Source of the DNA: Lentisphaerota bacterium
Lineage (GTDB): Bacteria > Verrucomicrobiota > Lentisphaeria > Oligosphaerales > Oligosphaeraceae
NCBI GenBank assembly: GCA_012800625.1
Contig: JAAZIY010000205.1
Coordinates: 1-5,744 of the forward strand
DNA length: 5,744 nt
Reading direction: 5' to 3'
This document shows, piece after piece, positions 1 to 5,616 of the stretch (its first letter is position 1; every line of letters starts with the position of its first letter). The notes beneath the pieces were generated by a model. The model was not told the DNA's origin. It saw only the letters and a program-made list of their open reading frames with translations, and made no database searches. The translations under genes were made by a program, and so were the position numbers.

Positions 1-81
1 ACAACAAGAGTTTACCTAATGCTTCTTACAATGATTTTTTTTCTATGGTTCTTCTCTTAAAATCGTTAAGTTAGCGCCAAT

Positions 82-126
82 AGGCTAAAGCCTGGGGTTA
101 AGCATGGTTATGCGCCTACGGCGCAT
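82..126. repeat. Two adjacent small hairpins, REP-like
   Basis: Stem 1 is AGGCT/AGCCT (82-86 with 89-93, 2-nt loop AA). Stem 2 is ATGCGCC/GGCGCAT (110-116 with 120-126, 3-nt loop TAC). Both are perfect and lie 16 bp apart in otherwise AT-rich DNA. Another GCGCC at 74-78 could compete for pairing with GGCGC at 120-124. The arrangement resembles extragenic palindromic (REP-type) repeats that occur in many copies in bacterial genomes, but copy number cannot be judged from one window. There is no U-tract after stem 2, so an intrinsic terminator is unlikely. Confidence 0.45.
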
Positions 127-305
127 GTAGATACAATGCTTTGTGGTAAATTGTGCTAAGGAATAAAACGGCTTGTTTCTGCGGCACAACTCACCTGATG
201 ATTCTGATTTTGTCAGTAGTATTGCCCTTGGCTGGTTAATCACAAAAGCAAAATTCTCCTGAAAAACGCAGTTTTTGGAAGAAATTCTAATTTTGACGAA
301 GACGA

Positions 306-355
306 CTTGGTGTGTTTTGGTGTGTTTTGGTGTGTTTTGGTGTGTCTTTGTGTCC
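306..355 (-). repeat. Five-unit 10-bp tandem repeat array (array 1)
   Basis: Read on the minus strand the array is GGACACAAAG (346-355), then ACACACCAAA three times (336-345, 326-335, 316-325), then ACACACCAAG (306-315). The period is exactly 10 bp with no spacers. Related units occur on the + strand at 3584-3603 and 5643-5702, so this is one of three copies of the same family in the window and the only one in inverted orientation. It ends about 70 bp before the putative -35 box of the operon. It contains no minus-strand stop in the frame of the 85-417 open frame, which explains that spurious ORF. Confidence 0.9.
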
Positions 356-383
356 AAAATCCTGCCAGAGCGGCTTTTTGGAC
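352..383. repeat. Inverted repeat bordering array 1
   Basis: GTCCAAAA (352-359) pairs perfectly with TTTTGGAC (376-383) across a 16-nt spacer. A short inner GCC/GGC pair (364-366 with 372-374) could extend the hairpin. The left arm overlaps the outermost repeat unit (GGACAC on the minus strand), so the repeat's terminal sequence recurs in inverted orientation just outside the array. It may be an element boundary, a protein site or coincidence. Confidence 0.4.
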
Positions 384-424
384 GCGGTCTAGCTAGTGTT
401 TGCAAAGAAAAAGGCATTTTCGGG

Positions 425-452
425 TTGCAAATTGCCAGGTTAAAATTATACT
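425..452 (+). promoter_or_regulatory. Putative sigma70-type promoter for the operon
   Basis: A -35-like TTGCAA (425-430; matches TTGACA at 4 of 6) is followed after 16 bp by a -10-like TATACT (447-452; 5 of 6 match to TATAAT). Transcription would start near 458-460, giving a leader of about 50 nt before the GTG start at 511. It is the best promoter-like match I see ahead of the first gene. It was assigned by eye, and the organism's sigma factor preferences are unknown. Confidence 0.45.
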
Positions 453-498
453 AAACTATTCTACCGATTAACTTAGTCGTGAATTCCACATATATGAC

Positions 499-503
499 AG
501 GGG
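499..503 (+). promoter_or_regulatory. Ribosome binding site supporting the GTG start
   Basis: AGGGG ends 7 nt before GTG at 511. It decides in favour of the non-ATG start, since the ATG at 494 is in another frame and stops after six codons at 512-514. Confidence 0.6.
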
Positions 504-510
504 TTTACTT

Positions 511-1923
511 GTGAAGGCATTTTACGCGATCATGGTCCAAACCGTGCGCTCGGCCACGCGCTCCAAGGTTTTTCACGTATTGTTCGCACTTATTATCCTA
601 GCGGTTTTTCTGCTGCCCATGACGGTGTCTGGCGACGGCACGGCGCAGGGTTTGGTGCAGATTTCGCTCACCTATTCGCTCAACGTGGTGGTCGCCCTGA
701 TCTCGACCACTACCTTGTGGCTGGCCTGCTCTTTGCTGTCACGCGAAATCGAGGCCTACAATATGCACGTGGTGCTGAGCAAGCCCTGTCCGCGCTGGCT
801 GGTCTGGCTGGGCAAATGGGCCGGCGTCTTCGTTATGCATCTGCTAATATTGCTGCTCTCCGCACTCATCGTGTACGCTCTTATACATTGGCGCGTGAGC
901 AGAGGAAATTTTTCGGAGCAGGAGCGGCAGCGCCTGAAAATGGAGACCCTGGTGGGGCGGCGCAGCTTCTACCCCGAGCCGCCGCGCCTGAGGCAGAGTG
1001 TGGAGGCTGAATACCAGCGCCGTCTGAGCAGCGGCGCGGTGGACCAGCAGCACGACCCGCAAAGCGTGAAGGATGAAATCAGGCGCAGCCTTATTGCCCA
1101 GGAGGGGGAGGTGAAGCCCGGCGAACAGAAAACCTGGCTCTTCAAAAATGTGAAGACGAAAAACGCCGACGACTTACTTTATCTGCGCTATCGCATGTAT
1201 TCCGGGGACAGCTCGGACACCAACCAGCTGCTTATACCATGTCTCTGGGGCTTCTTGCTGCCTGAACAGATAGGGCAGAGCAACGAGCCTTTCGCCATGA
1301 TCAACCAGCGGGTGGCCGGCGGCAGCTTCCAGGAAATTCCGGTGTCGGCGGCCAGTGTGGTTGACAAGCAGAGGCAAAACCAGGTACTGGTGCGCTTTAT
1401 CAACCTGCCCGCCGAGTTCTGGGGCGAGGGGCAGGCTGCCTCCGCCGTCTTTCAAGCCAAGGATCGCCCCGTTATCCTGTGCAAAGTCAGCGGATTTTTC
1501 AGCAACTATATGCGCTCCCTGGTGCTGGCCGTCTTCCAGATCGCCTTTCTGGCGGCTCTGGGCTGCACGGTGGGCGCGGCATTCTCCACGCCGGTGGCCG
1601 CTTTCACGGCCATATCCTACCTGGTAATCGGACTCAGCGTGCACGCGGCAGTGTCGGCGCCTTTGCAGAATGAGGACGGCAGCTATCAATACAAAGGGCT
1701 GGGCGAGAAAGTGGTGCACCGTTTCGCTCAGTTTGTCAGTGTAGTGGTGGTCTCAGTGGACGATTTGGACGCGACCTCGGACCTGATCAAGGGCAACCTG
1801 GTCGAATACCACCGCCTGGGGGGAGCCTTCTTCAACCTGGTTCTGATCCGCAGCGGCCTGATCTCGGCCCTGGGTATCTGGATACTGACGCGTCGCGAAC
1901 TGGGCACGGTCATCAAGCGCTAA
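511..1923 (+). CDS. ABC-2-type transporter permease with large periplasmic insertion
   Basis: This is a 470-residue integral membrane protein, probably the membrane subunit of an ABC exporter of the ABC-2/NosY-like kind. Predicted helices are TM1 ~20-39, TM2 ~48-76, TM3 ~104-125, TM4 ~336-357, TM5 ~361-383 and TM6 ~440-461. The segment after TM2 (SREIEAYNMHVVLSKPCPR, 77-95) matches the cytoplasmic coupling segment of this family, usually seen as REIE...LLSKP. By alternating topology, residues ~128-333 form a soluble domain of about 200 residues outside the membrane, with a charged, helix-prone first half and a WLF...LRYRMYSG stretch around 209-232. The basic C-terminus (RRELGTVIKR) fits a cytoplasmic end. 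The start is GTG with a good Shine-Dalgarno sequence. No ATPase gene is in the window, so the energising partner must lie elsewhere. The substrate is unknown. The next gene starts 15 bp downstream. Family assignment is firm; role is not. Confidence 0.85.
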   Translation: MKAFYAIMVQTVRSATRSKVFHVLFALIILAVFLLPMTVSGDGTAQGLVQISLTYSLNVVVALISTTTLWLACSLLSREIEAYNMHVVLSKPCPRWLVWLGKWAGVFVMHLLILLLSALIVYALIHWRVSRGNFSEQERQRLKMETLVGRRSFYPEPPRLRQSVEAEYQRRLSSGAVDQQHDPQSVKDEIRRSLIAQEGEVKPGEQKTWLFKNVKTKNADDLLYLRYRMYSGDSSDTNQLLIPCLWGFLLPEQIGQSNEPFAMINQRVAGGSFQEIPVSAASVVDKQRQNQVLVRFINLPAEFWGEGQAASAVFQAKDRPVILCKVSGFFSNYMRSLVLAVFQIAFLAALGCTVGAAFSTPVAAFTAISYLVIGLSVHAAVSAPLQNEDGSYQYKGLGEKVVHRFAQFVSVVVVSVDDLDATSDLIKGNLVEYHRLGGAFFNLVLIRSGLISALGIWILTRRELGTVIKR

Positions 1924-1938
1924 ACGGAAGCCATCACC

Positions 1939-3546
1939 ATGAAACAAAACAAGCTTAACCTGGTTTATATAGCCCTGGCAATCCTGGCCTCGCTGGCACT
2001 GCTCTCGTTTTTACAGGGGCGCATGAATGCCATACGCATTGAACAGCATCTGACTGACGTGGACCCGCTGGAGAACGCTCCGCCCCTGGTGGCCTTCACC
2101 AGTGTGGCCCTGGGCGGCTTTCGCGGCCTGGTGGGCGACTGGCTCTGGCTGCGTTCCAGCAAGATGCAGGATGAGGGCAAGTACTTCGAGATGGTGCAGC
2201 TGGCCAAGTGGATAGTCAAGCTGCAGCCGCGTTTCACCGGCTCGCACGCCTTCCTGGCCTGGAATATGGCCTATAACATATCGGTGACCTTTACCAGCTT
2301 TGAGGACCGCTGGCGCTGGGTCAAAAGAGGCATAGAGCTGATCCGCGACGAGGCCCTCGAGTTCAACCCCGGAGACCCCGAGCTGTTCAGACAGCTGGGC
2401 TGGATATATCAGCATAAAATGGGCAAAGACCTGGATGACGCCAACAGATACTATAAAACCGAGTTCGCCAAAGAGATGATCAGGCTCTTTGGAGACTACT
2501 ATGGGCAGTGGGAAAAGCTGCAGAAGGCGCCGCTGGAGGAAAGCAAGCTGAGGGCCGCCCTGGAGAATAAGCCGGATTTCTGGAACCTGCTGGCCGCGCA
2601 TGGCTACAAGAATTTCCAGGAGTTCGAGCAGGAGTTCCGCTCCCTGGCGGTTATCCCCGAGCCGCTGGCCTCCGAACTGCAGGAGCTGGGCATCAAAGAG
2701 CTGGTCGAACTCTGCCTGCGGCATCGCTGGATGACGAAGAAATACCGCCTCGAACCGGACTGGCTGATGCTGCTGAATCAGCGCTATGGCGCGCTGGAGT
2801 GGCGCCTGCCGGAGGCACACGCCATCTATTGGGCGGAAAGAGGAAAGGACAAATGGTACCTGGAAACCGATACCTTCAAGCGCCTGAGCTGCGACAGGAT
2901 GATCTTCCAGTCGCTTAACGCCGCCTTCCAAATGGGACGCCTGGTATATCTCAAGGACATTGAACACCTGGAGATGACCCCCAATATCGGCATAGTGGAC
3001 GCTGTCAACAAAAGCTATACCGACGCCATGAAGTTCTACGAGCAAAGCAGTGTCGAAGGCGGCTATACCAACTTTGTTGTGGACGCCATAGTCATGCTCT
3101 ATAAATTCGGCGAGAAAACCAAGGCCAGAGAATACATAGAAATCGGGCGCAAGCTCAACCCGGGACGTTTTAGGGATAACCTGGACGACTTTGTCCTCAA
3201 AGAGTTGGCCGAGGATATGCAGTCGGCCTCGTATCAGCAGGCGCAGGGAACCGTGCAAAGCTATCTGATGCAGGCATATTACCAGCTCGCTATAGACGAG
3301 CAAGAGAGCGCCGAGAGCTACGTGACCATAGCTAGACAGCTCTACGACCACTATCAGAAATTTGTCGAAGGCACTGAAAGACGGCGCGGCTTGCCGCCCT
3401 GGGAACAGATGAAGAGAACCAGCCTGGCAACCAGCAAAAACATGTTCCCGCCGGTCCTGGCGCAGAGGCTCGAAGAGATACTGCCGCGTTCCGACGAGAA
3501 ATTCATCCCCGAGGCCGGAGAGATCGAGGCGCCTACCGTGCAGTAG
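1939..3546 (+). CDS. Membrane-anchored TPR-like protein of unknown function
   Basis: This 535-residue protein has an N-terminal anchor (~6-25, LNLVYIALAILASLALLSFL) and no signal-peptidase site that I can see. The rest should be a helical domain facing the periplasm. Notable segments are an aromatic-rich GGFRGLVGDWLWLR (59-72), a following W/F-rich region (AFLAWNMAYNISV), and NPGDPELFRQLGWIYQHKM (143-161), which has the spacing of a tetratricopeptide helix after a proline. Later TPR-like pieces are AREYIEIGRKLNPGR (~395-409) and ~442-475. I recognise the overall style as a conserved hypothetical TPR protein that follows an ABC-2 permease in PVC-like genomes, without a known role. GGAAG at 1926-1930 lies 8 nt before the ATG, and the 15-bp gap implies co-transcription with the permease. 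A scaffold or partner role for the envelope complex is inference. A 512-codon antisense open frame covers it and is a compositional shadow. Confidence 0.8.
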   Translation: MKQNKLNLVYIALAILASLALLSFLQGRMNAIRIEQHLTDVDPLENAPPLVAFTSVALGGFRGLVGDWLWLRSSKMQDEGKYFEMVQLAKWIVKLQPRFTGSHAFLAWNMAYNISVTFTSFEDRWRWVKRGIELIRDEALEFNPGDPELFRQLGWIYQHKMGKDLDDANRYYKTEFAKEMIRLFGDYYGQWEKLQKAPLEESKLRAALENKPDFWNLLAAHGYKNFQEFEQEFRSLAVIPEPLASELQELGIKELVELCLRHRWMTKKYRLEPDWLMLLNQRYGALEWRLPEAHAIYWAERGKDKWYLETDTFKRLSCDRMIFQSLNAAFQMGRLVYLKDIEHLEMTPNIGIVDAVNKSYTDAMKFYEQSSVEGGYTNFVVDAIVMLYKFGEKTKAREYIEIGRKLNPGRFRDNLDDFVLKELAEDMQSASYQQAQGTVQSYLMQAYYQLAIDEQESAESYVTIARQLYDHYQKFVEGTERRRGLPPWEQMKRTSLATSKNMFPPVLAQRLEEILPRSDEKFIPEAGEIEAPTVQ

Positions 3547-3553
3547 CAAGACC

Positions 3554-3569
3554 CCGGCTGAAAAGCTGG
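3554..3569 (+). other. GNRA-capped hairpin in the TPR-exbB gap
   Basis: In RNA, CCGGCU (3554-3559) pairs with AGCUGG (3564-3569) through one G-U wobble, closed by the tetraloop GAAA (3560-3563). It begins 8 nt after the TPR stop codon. No U-tract follows, so it is not a standard intrinsic terminator. It could mark an mRNA processing or stability point separating two translation units. Confidence 0.35.
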
Positions 3570-3583
3570 CTCGGCTGGAAATT

Positions 3584-3603
3584 GGACACGAAGATACACC
3601 AAG
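3584..3603 (+). repeat. Two-unit copy of the 10-bp repeat (minimal form)
   Basis: The units are GGACACGAAG (3584-3593) and ATACACCAAG (3594-3603). Each differs by one base from the outermost units of array 1 (GGACACAAAG and ACACACCAAG on the minus strand), as if array 1 were this two-unit form expanded by three internal ACACACCAAA units. The preceding bases (ATT before GGACAC) also resemble array 1's flank. It sits 24 bp before the ATG of the exbB-like gene, just upstream of its ribosome binding site. Confidence 0.7.
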
Positions 3604-3627
3604 TTTTTGATTTTGGAGTTCTGATTA

Positions 3628-4275
3628 ATGAGTTTTTTACCAAAGCTGCTTCATGACGGTGGCCCGCTGGTATATGTTATTCTGGCCTTTGGCGCGCTGG
3701 CTTTTCTGTTGTTTTTGGAGCGTTCGCTGTATTTTCTGCGCGCCAGGGTTGACACAGAGGAGCTTTTCCACGGCCTGATGAACCATTTGCGCAACAACAA
3801 CCTGAAAGAGGCCATCGCCAACTGCGACAATAAGACCGGCATGGTGGGCGAGGTTTTTCGCAATGCCATCGAACGCTGGGAGGACGGGCCGGAGGCCATA
3901 CATAAGTCGGCGGAGGAAAGCATACGCCTGAATATACCCAAGCTGGAAAACAACATGAAGCTGTTGGCCAGCATCAGCAACATCGCACCGGTGATCGGGC
4001 TGCTGGGCACCCTGTTTTGGATGATCAAGATATTCGAGAAGCTGGGGCAGCCCGGCGGCCAGTTTGTCGCCACCGTGGCCCTGGCCGGCGAGATGAAGGG
4101 CGCCCTGGTCTGCACCGCCGCCGGTCTGATCGTCGCCCTGGCGGCGCAGCTCTTCTATTTCTTCCTGCTCGAACAAATCGACCGCATTACCCTGGAAATG
4201 AACAAGGCGGCCTCGGAAATTTGCTACTTTCTCTGCAGTAACCCGGCACAGAAAAAAGACAAGGAAGGGAAATAA
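3628..4275 (+). CDS. exbB: MotA/TolQ/ExbB proton channel family protein
   Basis: This 215-residue inner-membrane protein has the ExbB/TolQ layout: short N-terminus, TM1 ~13-36, a cytoplasmic domain (~37-109), TM2 ~112-136 and TM3 ~158-181, then a Lys-rich tail. The signature IAPVIGLLGTLFWMIKIF (119-136) matches the APLLGLLGTV.GMI...F motif of TM2, and GALVCTAAGL (158-167) matches the TM3 motif. T128 and T163 correspond to the two channel threonines of ExbB. Two usual residues differ: the Glu five positions before the TM3 Thr (E. coli ExbB E176) aligns with G158, with E155 one turn earlier, and the Pro of the AIPA motif is Ala172. GGAG (3615-3618) lies 9 nt before the ATG. It is followed by exbD- and TonB-like genes. 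Family-level call; ExbB versus TolQ cannot be separated by sequence alone, and the TonB-like neighbour favours ExbB. Confidence 0.9.
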   Translation: MSFLPKLLHDGGPLVYVILAFGALAFLLFLERSLYFLRARVDTEELFHGLMNHLRNNNLKEAIANCDNKTGMVGEVFRNAIERWEDGPEAIHKSAEESIRLNIPKLENNMKLLASISNIAPVIGLLGTLFWMIKIFEKLGQPGGQFVATVALAGEMKGALVCTAAGLIVALAAQLFYFFLLEQIDRITLEMNKAASEICYFLCSNPAQKKDKEGK

Positions 4276-4300
4276 GCAAAAAAATTGCTAACCGTGCAAG

Positions 4301-4813
4301 ATGCAGACGCAAACACACAGCCTGAAAAAAAATCCAGAGGTCTTTCCTACTATCGTAGGTCTGATCAGCCTCTTTTTTATTCTTATTCTGATGGTTATGA
4401 TCAGCAATAGCGTAGTGTTTTGGACCGGTACCGAGGTCGAGACCAGCCTGGCGCTGCCGCTTATGCACTCCGCCAAACTCAACACTGCGGATAAGATGAT
4501 CGTCACCATCACGCGCTCGGGCAAGATTTTTTTCAACGACTTGAGTCTGGACTGGCATGAGCTTGAGCGCGAGCTGGGCAACCATGTGCATGACAGCCTG
4601 GGTGCGCAGGCCAAGCGTCAGGGCAGCGGCGGCGAACAGGCTGAAAAGAACCCGCCCATGATTATCGTGCGTGCCGACCGTAACAACAGCTATGAGACCA
4701 TTGCCCGGGTGATGGACCTGGCTCGCTCGCTGGGACTTAATGTCTATCTTGCCGCCGAGCCGCCCAGCAGCAACCCAATGGGCAGCTATGTTCCAGACGC
4801 TGCCAAGCAATGA
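4301..4813 (+). CDS. exbD: ExbD/TolR-family protein lacking the membrane Asp
   Basis: This 170-residue single-pass protein has a short cytoplasmic N-terminus (1-14), one membrane helix (~16-40) and a periplasmic domain. Recognisable family features are the LALP segment after the helix (50-53), a beta strand with ITRSGKIFFND (~69-79), and the C-terminal PPMIIVRADRNNSYETIARVMDLARSLGL, here cited in parts: IIVRAD followed by the YETIARVMDLAR helix. In ExbD/TolR an Asp three residues after a Pro at the start of the helix carries protons (D25 in E. coli ExbD). Here P16 is followed by T17-I18-V19, and no acidic residue occurs between E13 and E45. A Gly/Gln-rich insert (around 102-113) separates the two halves of the domain. 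The ATG at 4301 is the only in-frame start after the stop at 4289, and the Shine-Dalgarno sequence is weak. There is a 25-bp gap from exbB, and the 3' end overlaps the next gene by 4 bp. The family call is firm; activity as a proton motor is doubtful. Confidence 0.85.
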   Translation: MQTQTHSLKKNPEVFPTIVGLISLFFILILMVMISNSVVFWTGTEVETSLALPLMHSAKLNTADKMIVTITRSGKIFFNDLSLDWHELERELGNHVHDSLGAQAKRQGSGGEQAEKNPPMIIVRADRNNSYETIARVMDLARSLGLNVYLAAEPPSSNPMGSYVPDAAKQ

Positions 4814-5616
4814 GGACTAGCGTGTTAAATGTGCTGACATGGCTGGAAAATGAAAAGTGGCGCTATGTTTTTGCCGCCTTAGTCATGCTATTGTTGCATC
4901 TGCCGCTCGCCCTGCTGCAGGTTAACAGCGTTAAAAAACCCGCCTCCGAGCTAAGTATGCATCTGCCCGAGGTGTTGAGCCTGCCGCCCAGCAACAGCAG
5001 TGGCCTGCCGCGCTTCGTGAAAGAGCTGTATGAGTGGAGTGAAATCGCGGATCCGGCCAAGATGCTGCAGGGCGACTTGGAAGGCGGGTTCTCGCGTCAT
5101 GCCAATCCCAGCATTGCCTACGAGCAGCCCTCATTGCCGCAGTGGAGCCTGCCTGAGCTGCGCCTGCCGCCCAGCCAGGAGCTTGAAAGCGAACTGGCGG
5201 TGGACTCGGACAGCCTGGCCGACATGCTGCAGGCCAACTGGCAGGAAAACAGCGCTTTTTTCTTGCCGCCACTGCCAAAGGCGGAAAGCCCGGAGGGGGT
5301 TTTCTGGCGCCTGGAAGGGCGGCGCGGCCTTATCCAAAATATCGAGATGCCGCCTGAGTACGAGAAGCTCTTGCAGAACCCTGAAGAGCTGGCTCAGCTG
5401 CGCGACAGCAGTCTGCTCGAGCTTAGCCGACTGCCTGGGCAGCAGCTTTTTCGCGTAAGAGTCAAACGCAGTTCGGGCAGCCGCCGCCTGGACCAGCTCG
5501 CCGCGCAGGCTCTGCGATTGCATCTCCTGAAAAAACAAGCCCAGGCTCGAGAGCAGTCCCTGCCGGACTTGGACCTGCGGCGCAGCCTCTTGCTGGAAGT
5601 CGACTGGAGACCCTGA
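4810..5616 (+). CDS. TonB-like energy-transducer protein, divergent
   Basis: This 268-residue protein is anchored by one N-terminal helix (~18-38) containing a single His (H30 in LLLHLPLALL). TonB proteins also carry a functional His in this helix (E. coli TonB H20), although the Ser four residues earlier is replaced by Met here. A Pro- and Ser-rich linker follows (~42-185, with repeated LPP/LP pieces), suited to spanning the periplasm but without TonB's EP/KP repeats. The C-terminal segment RVRVKRSSGSRRLDQLAAQAL (~215-235) resembles the v.v..SSG...LD.AA..A strand-helix of the TonB C-terminal domain, and LLLEVDW at the end fits its last strand. The usual YP and central Gly motifs are not evident. 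Its start overlaps the exbD stop as ATGA, implying translational coupling. TonB identity rests on position plus these partial matches; an unrelated anchored protein remains possible. Confidence 0.6.
   Translation: MRTSVLNVLTWLENEKWRYVFAALVMLLLHLPLALLQVNSVKKPASELSMHLPEVLSLPPSNSSGLPRFVKELYEWSEIADPAKMLQGDLEGGFSRHANPSIAYEQPSLPQWSLPELRLPPSQELESELAVDSDSLADMLQANWQENSAFFLPPLPKAESPEGVFWRLEGRRGLIQNIEMPPEYEKLLQNPEELAQLRDSSLLELSRLPGQQLFRVRVKRSSGSRRLDQLAAQALRLHLLKKQAQAREQSLPDLDLRRSLLLEVDWRP

Larger units (their letters stand above)
1..510. other. Gene-free AT-rich leader region upstream of the operon
   Basis: No convincing coding region lies in these 510 bases. The only sizeable open frame is on the minus strand (85-417); it reads through the tandem repeat and looks like no protein I know. 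The region contains an 8-T run (35-42) with no clear stem before it, a pair of compact hairpins (82-126), an A/T hairpin (262-276), the 10-bp repeat array (306-355), an inverted repeat at the array end (352-383) and a promoter-like sequence (425-452). It is visibly AT-richer than the genes that follow. The end of the upstream gene is not in the window. Confidence 0.7.

Noticed and set aside
35..42. Eight-T run as the terminator tail of an upstream gene
   Set aside because: No GC-rich stem precedes it within the visible 34 bases.
262..276. AAAAAC-GCA-GTTTTT hairpin as an intrinsic terminator
   Set aside because: The stem is nearly all A/T with only one G-C pair, and no gene end is visible next to it.
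85..417. 110-codon minus-strand open frame in the leader
   Set aside because: It reads through the 10-bp array (THQNTPKHTKTHQ) and the hairpins, has no recognisable domain and is best explained by stop-free repeats.
494..514. Six-codon leader peptide (ATG 494 to TGA 512-514) overlapping the GTG start
   Set aside because: No ribosome binding site precedes it, the peptide has no attenuator-like composition, and the overlap is easily due to chance.
2011..3549. 512-codon open frame on the minus strand opposite the TPR-like gene
   Set aside because: It is fully antisense to a recognisable anchored protein with a good ribosome binding site. The antisense translation shows no coherent domain and is explained by GC-rich codon composition.
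3583..3612. Internal promoter ahead of the exbB-like gene (TTGGAC as -35)
   Set aside because: No acceptable -10 box occurs 16-18 bp downstream, and TTGGAC is part of the repeat unit.
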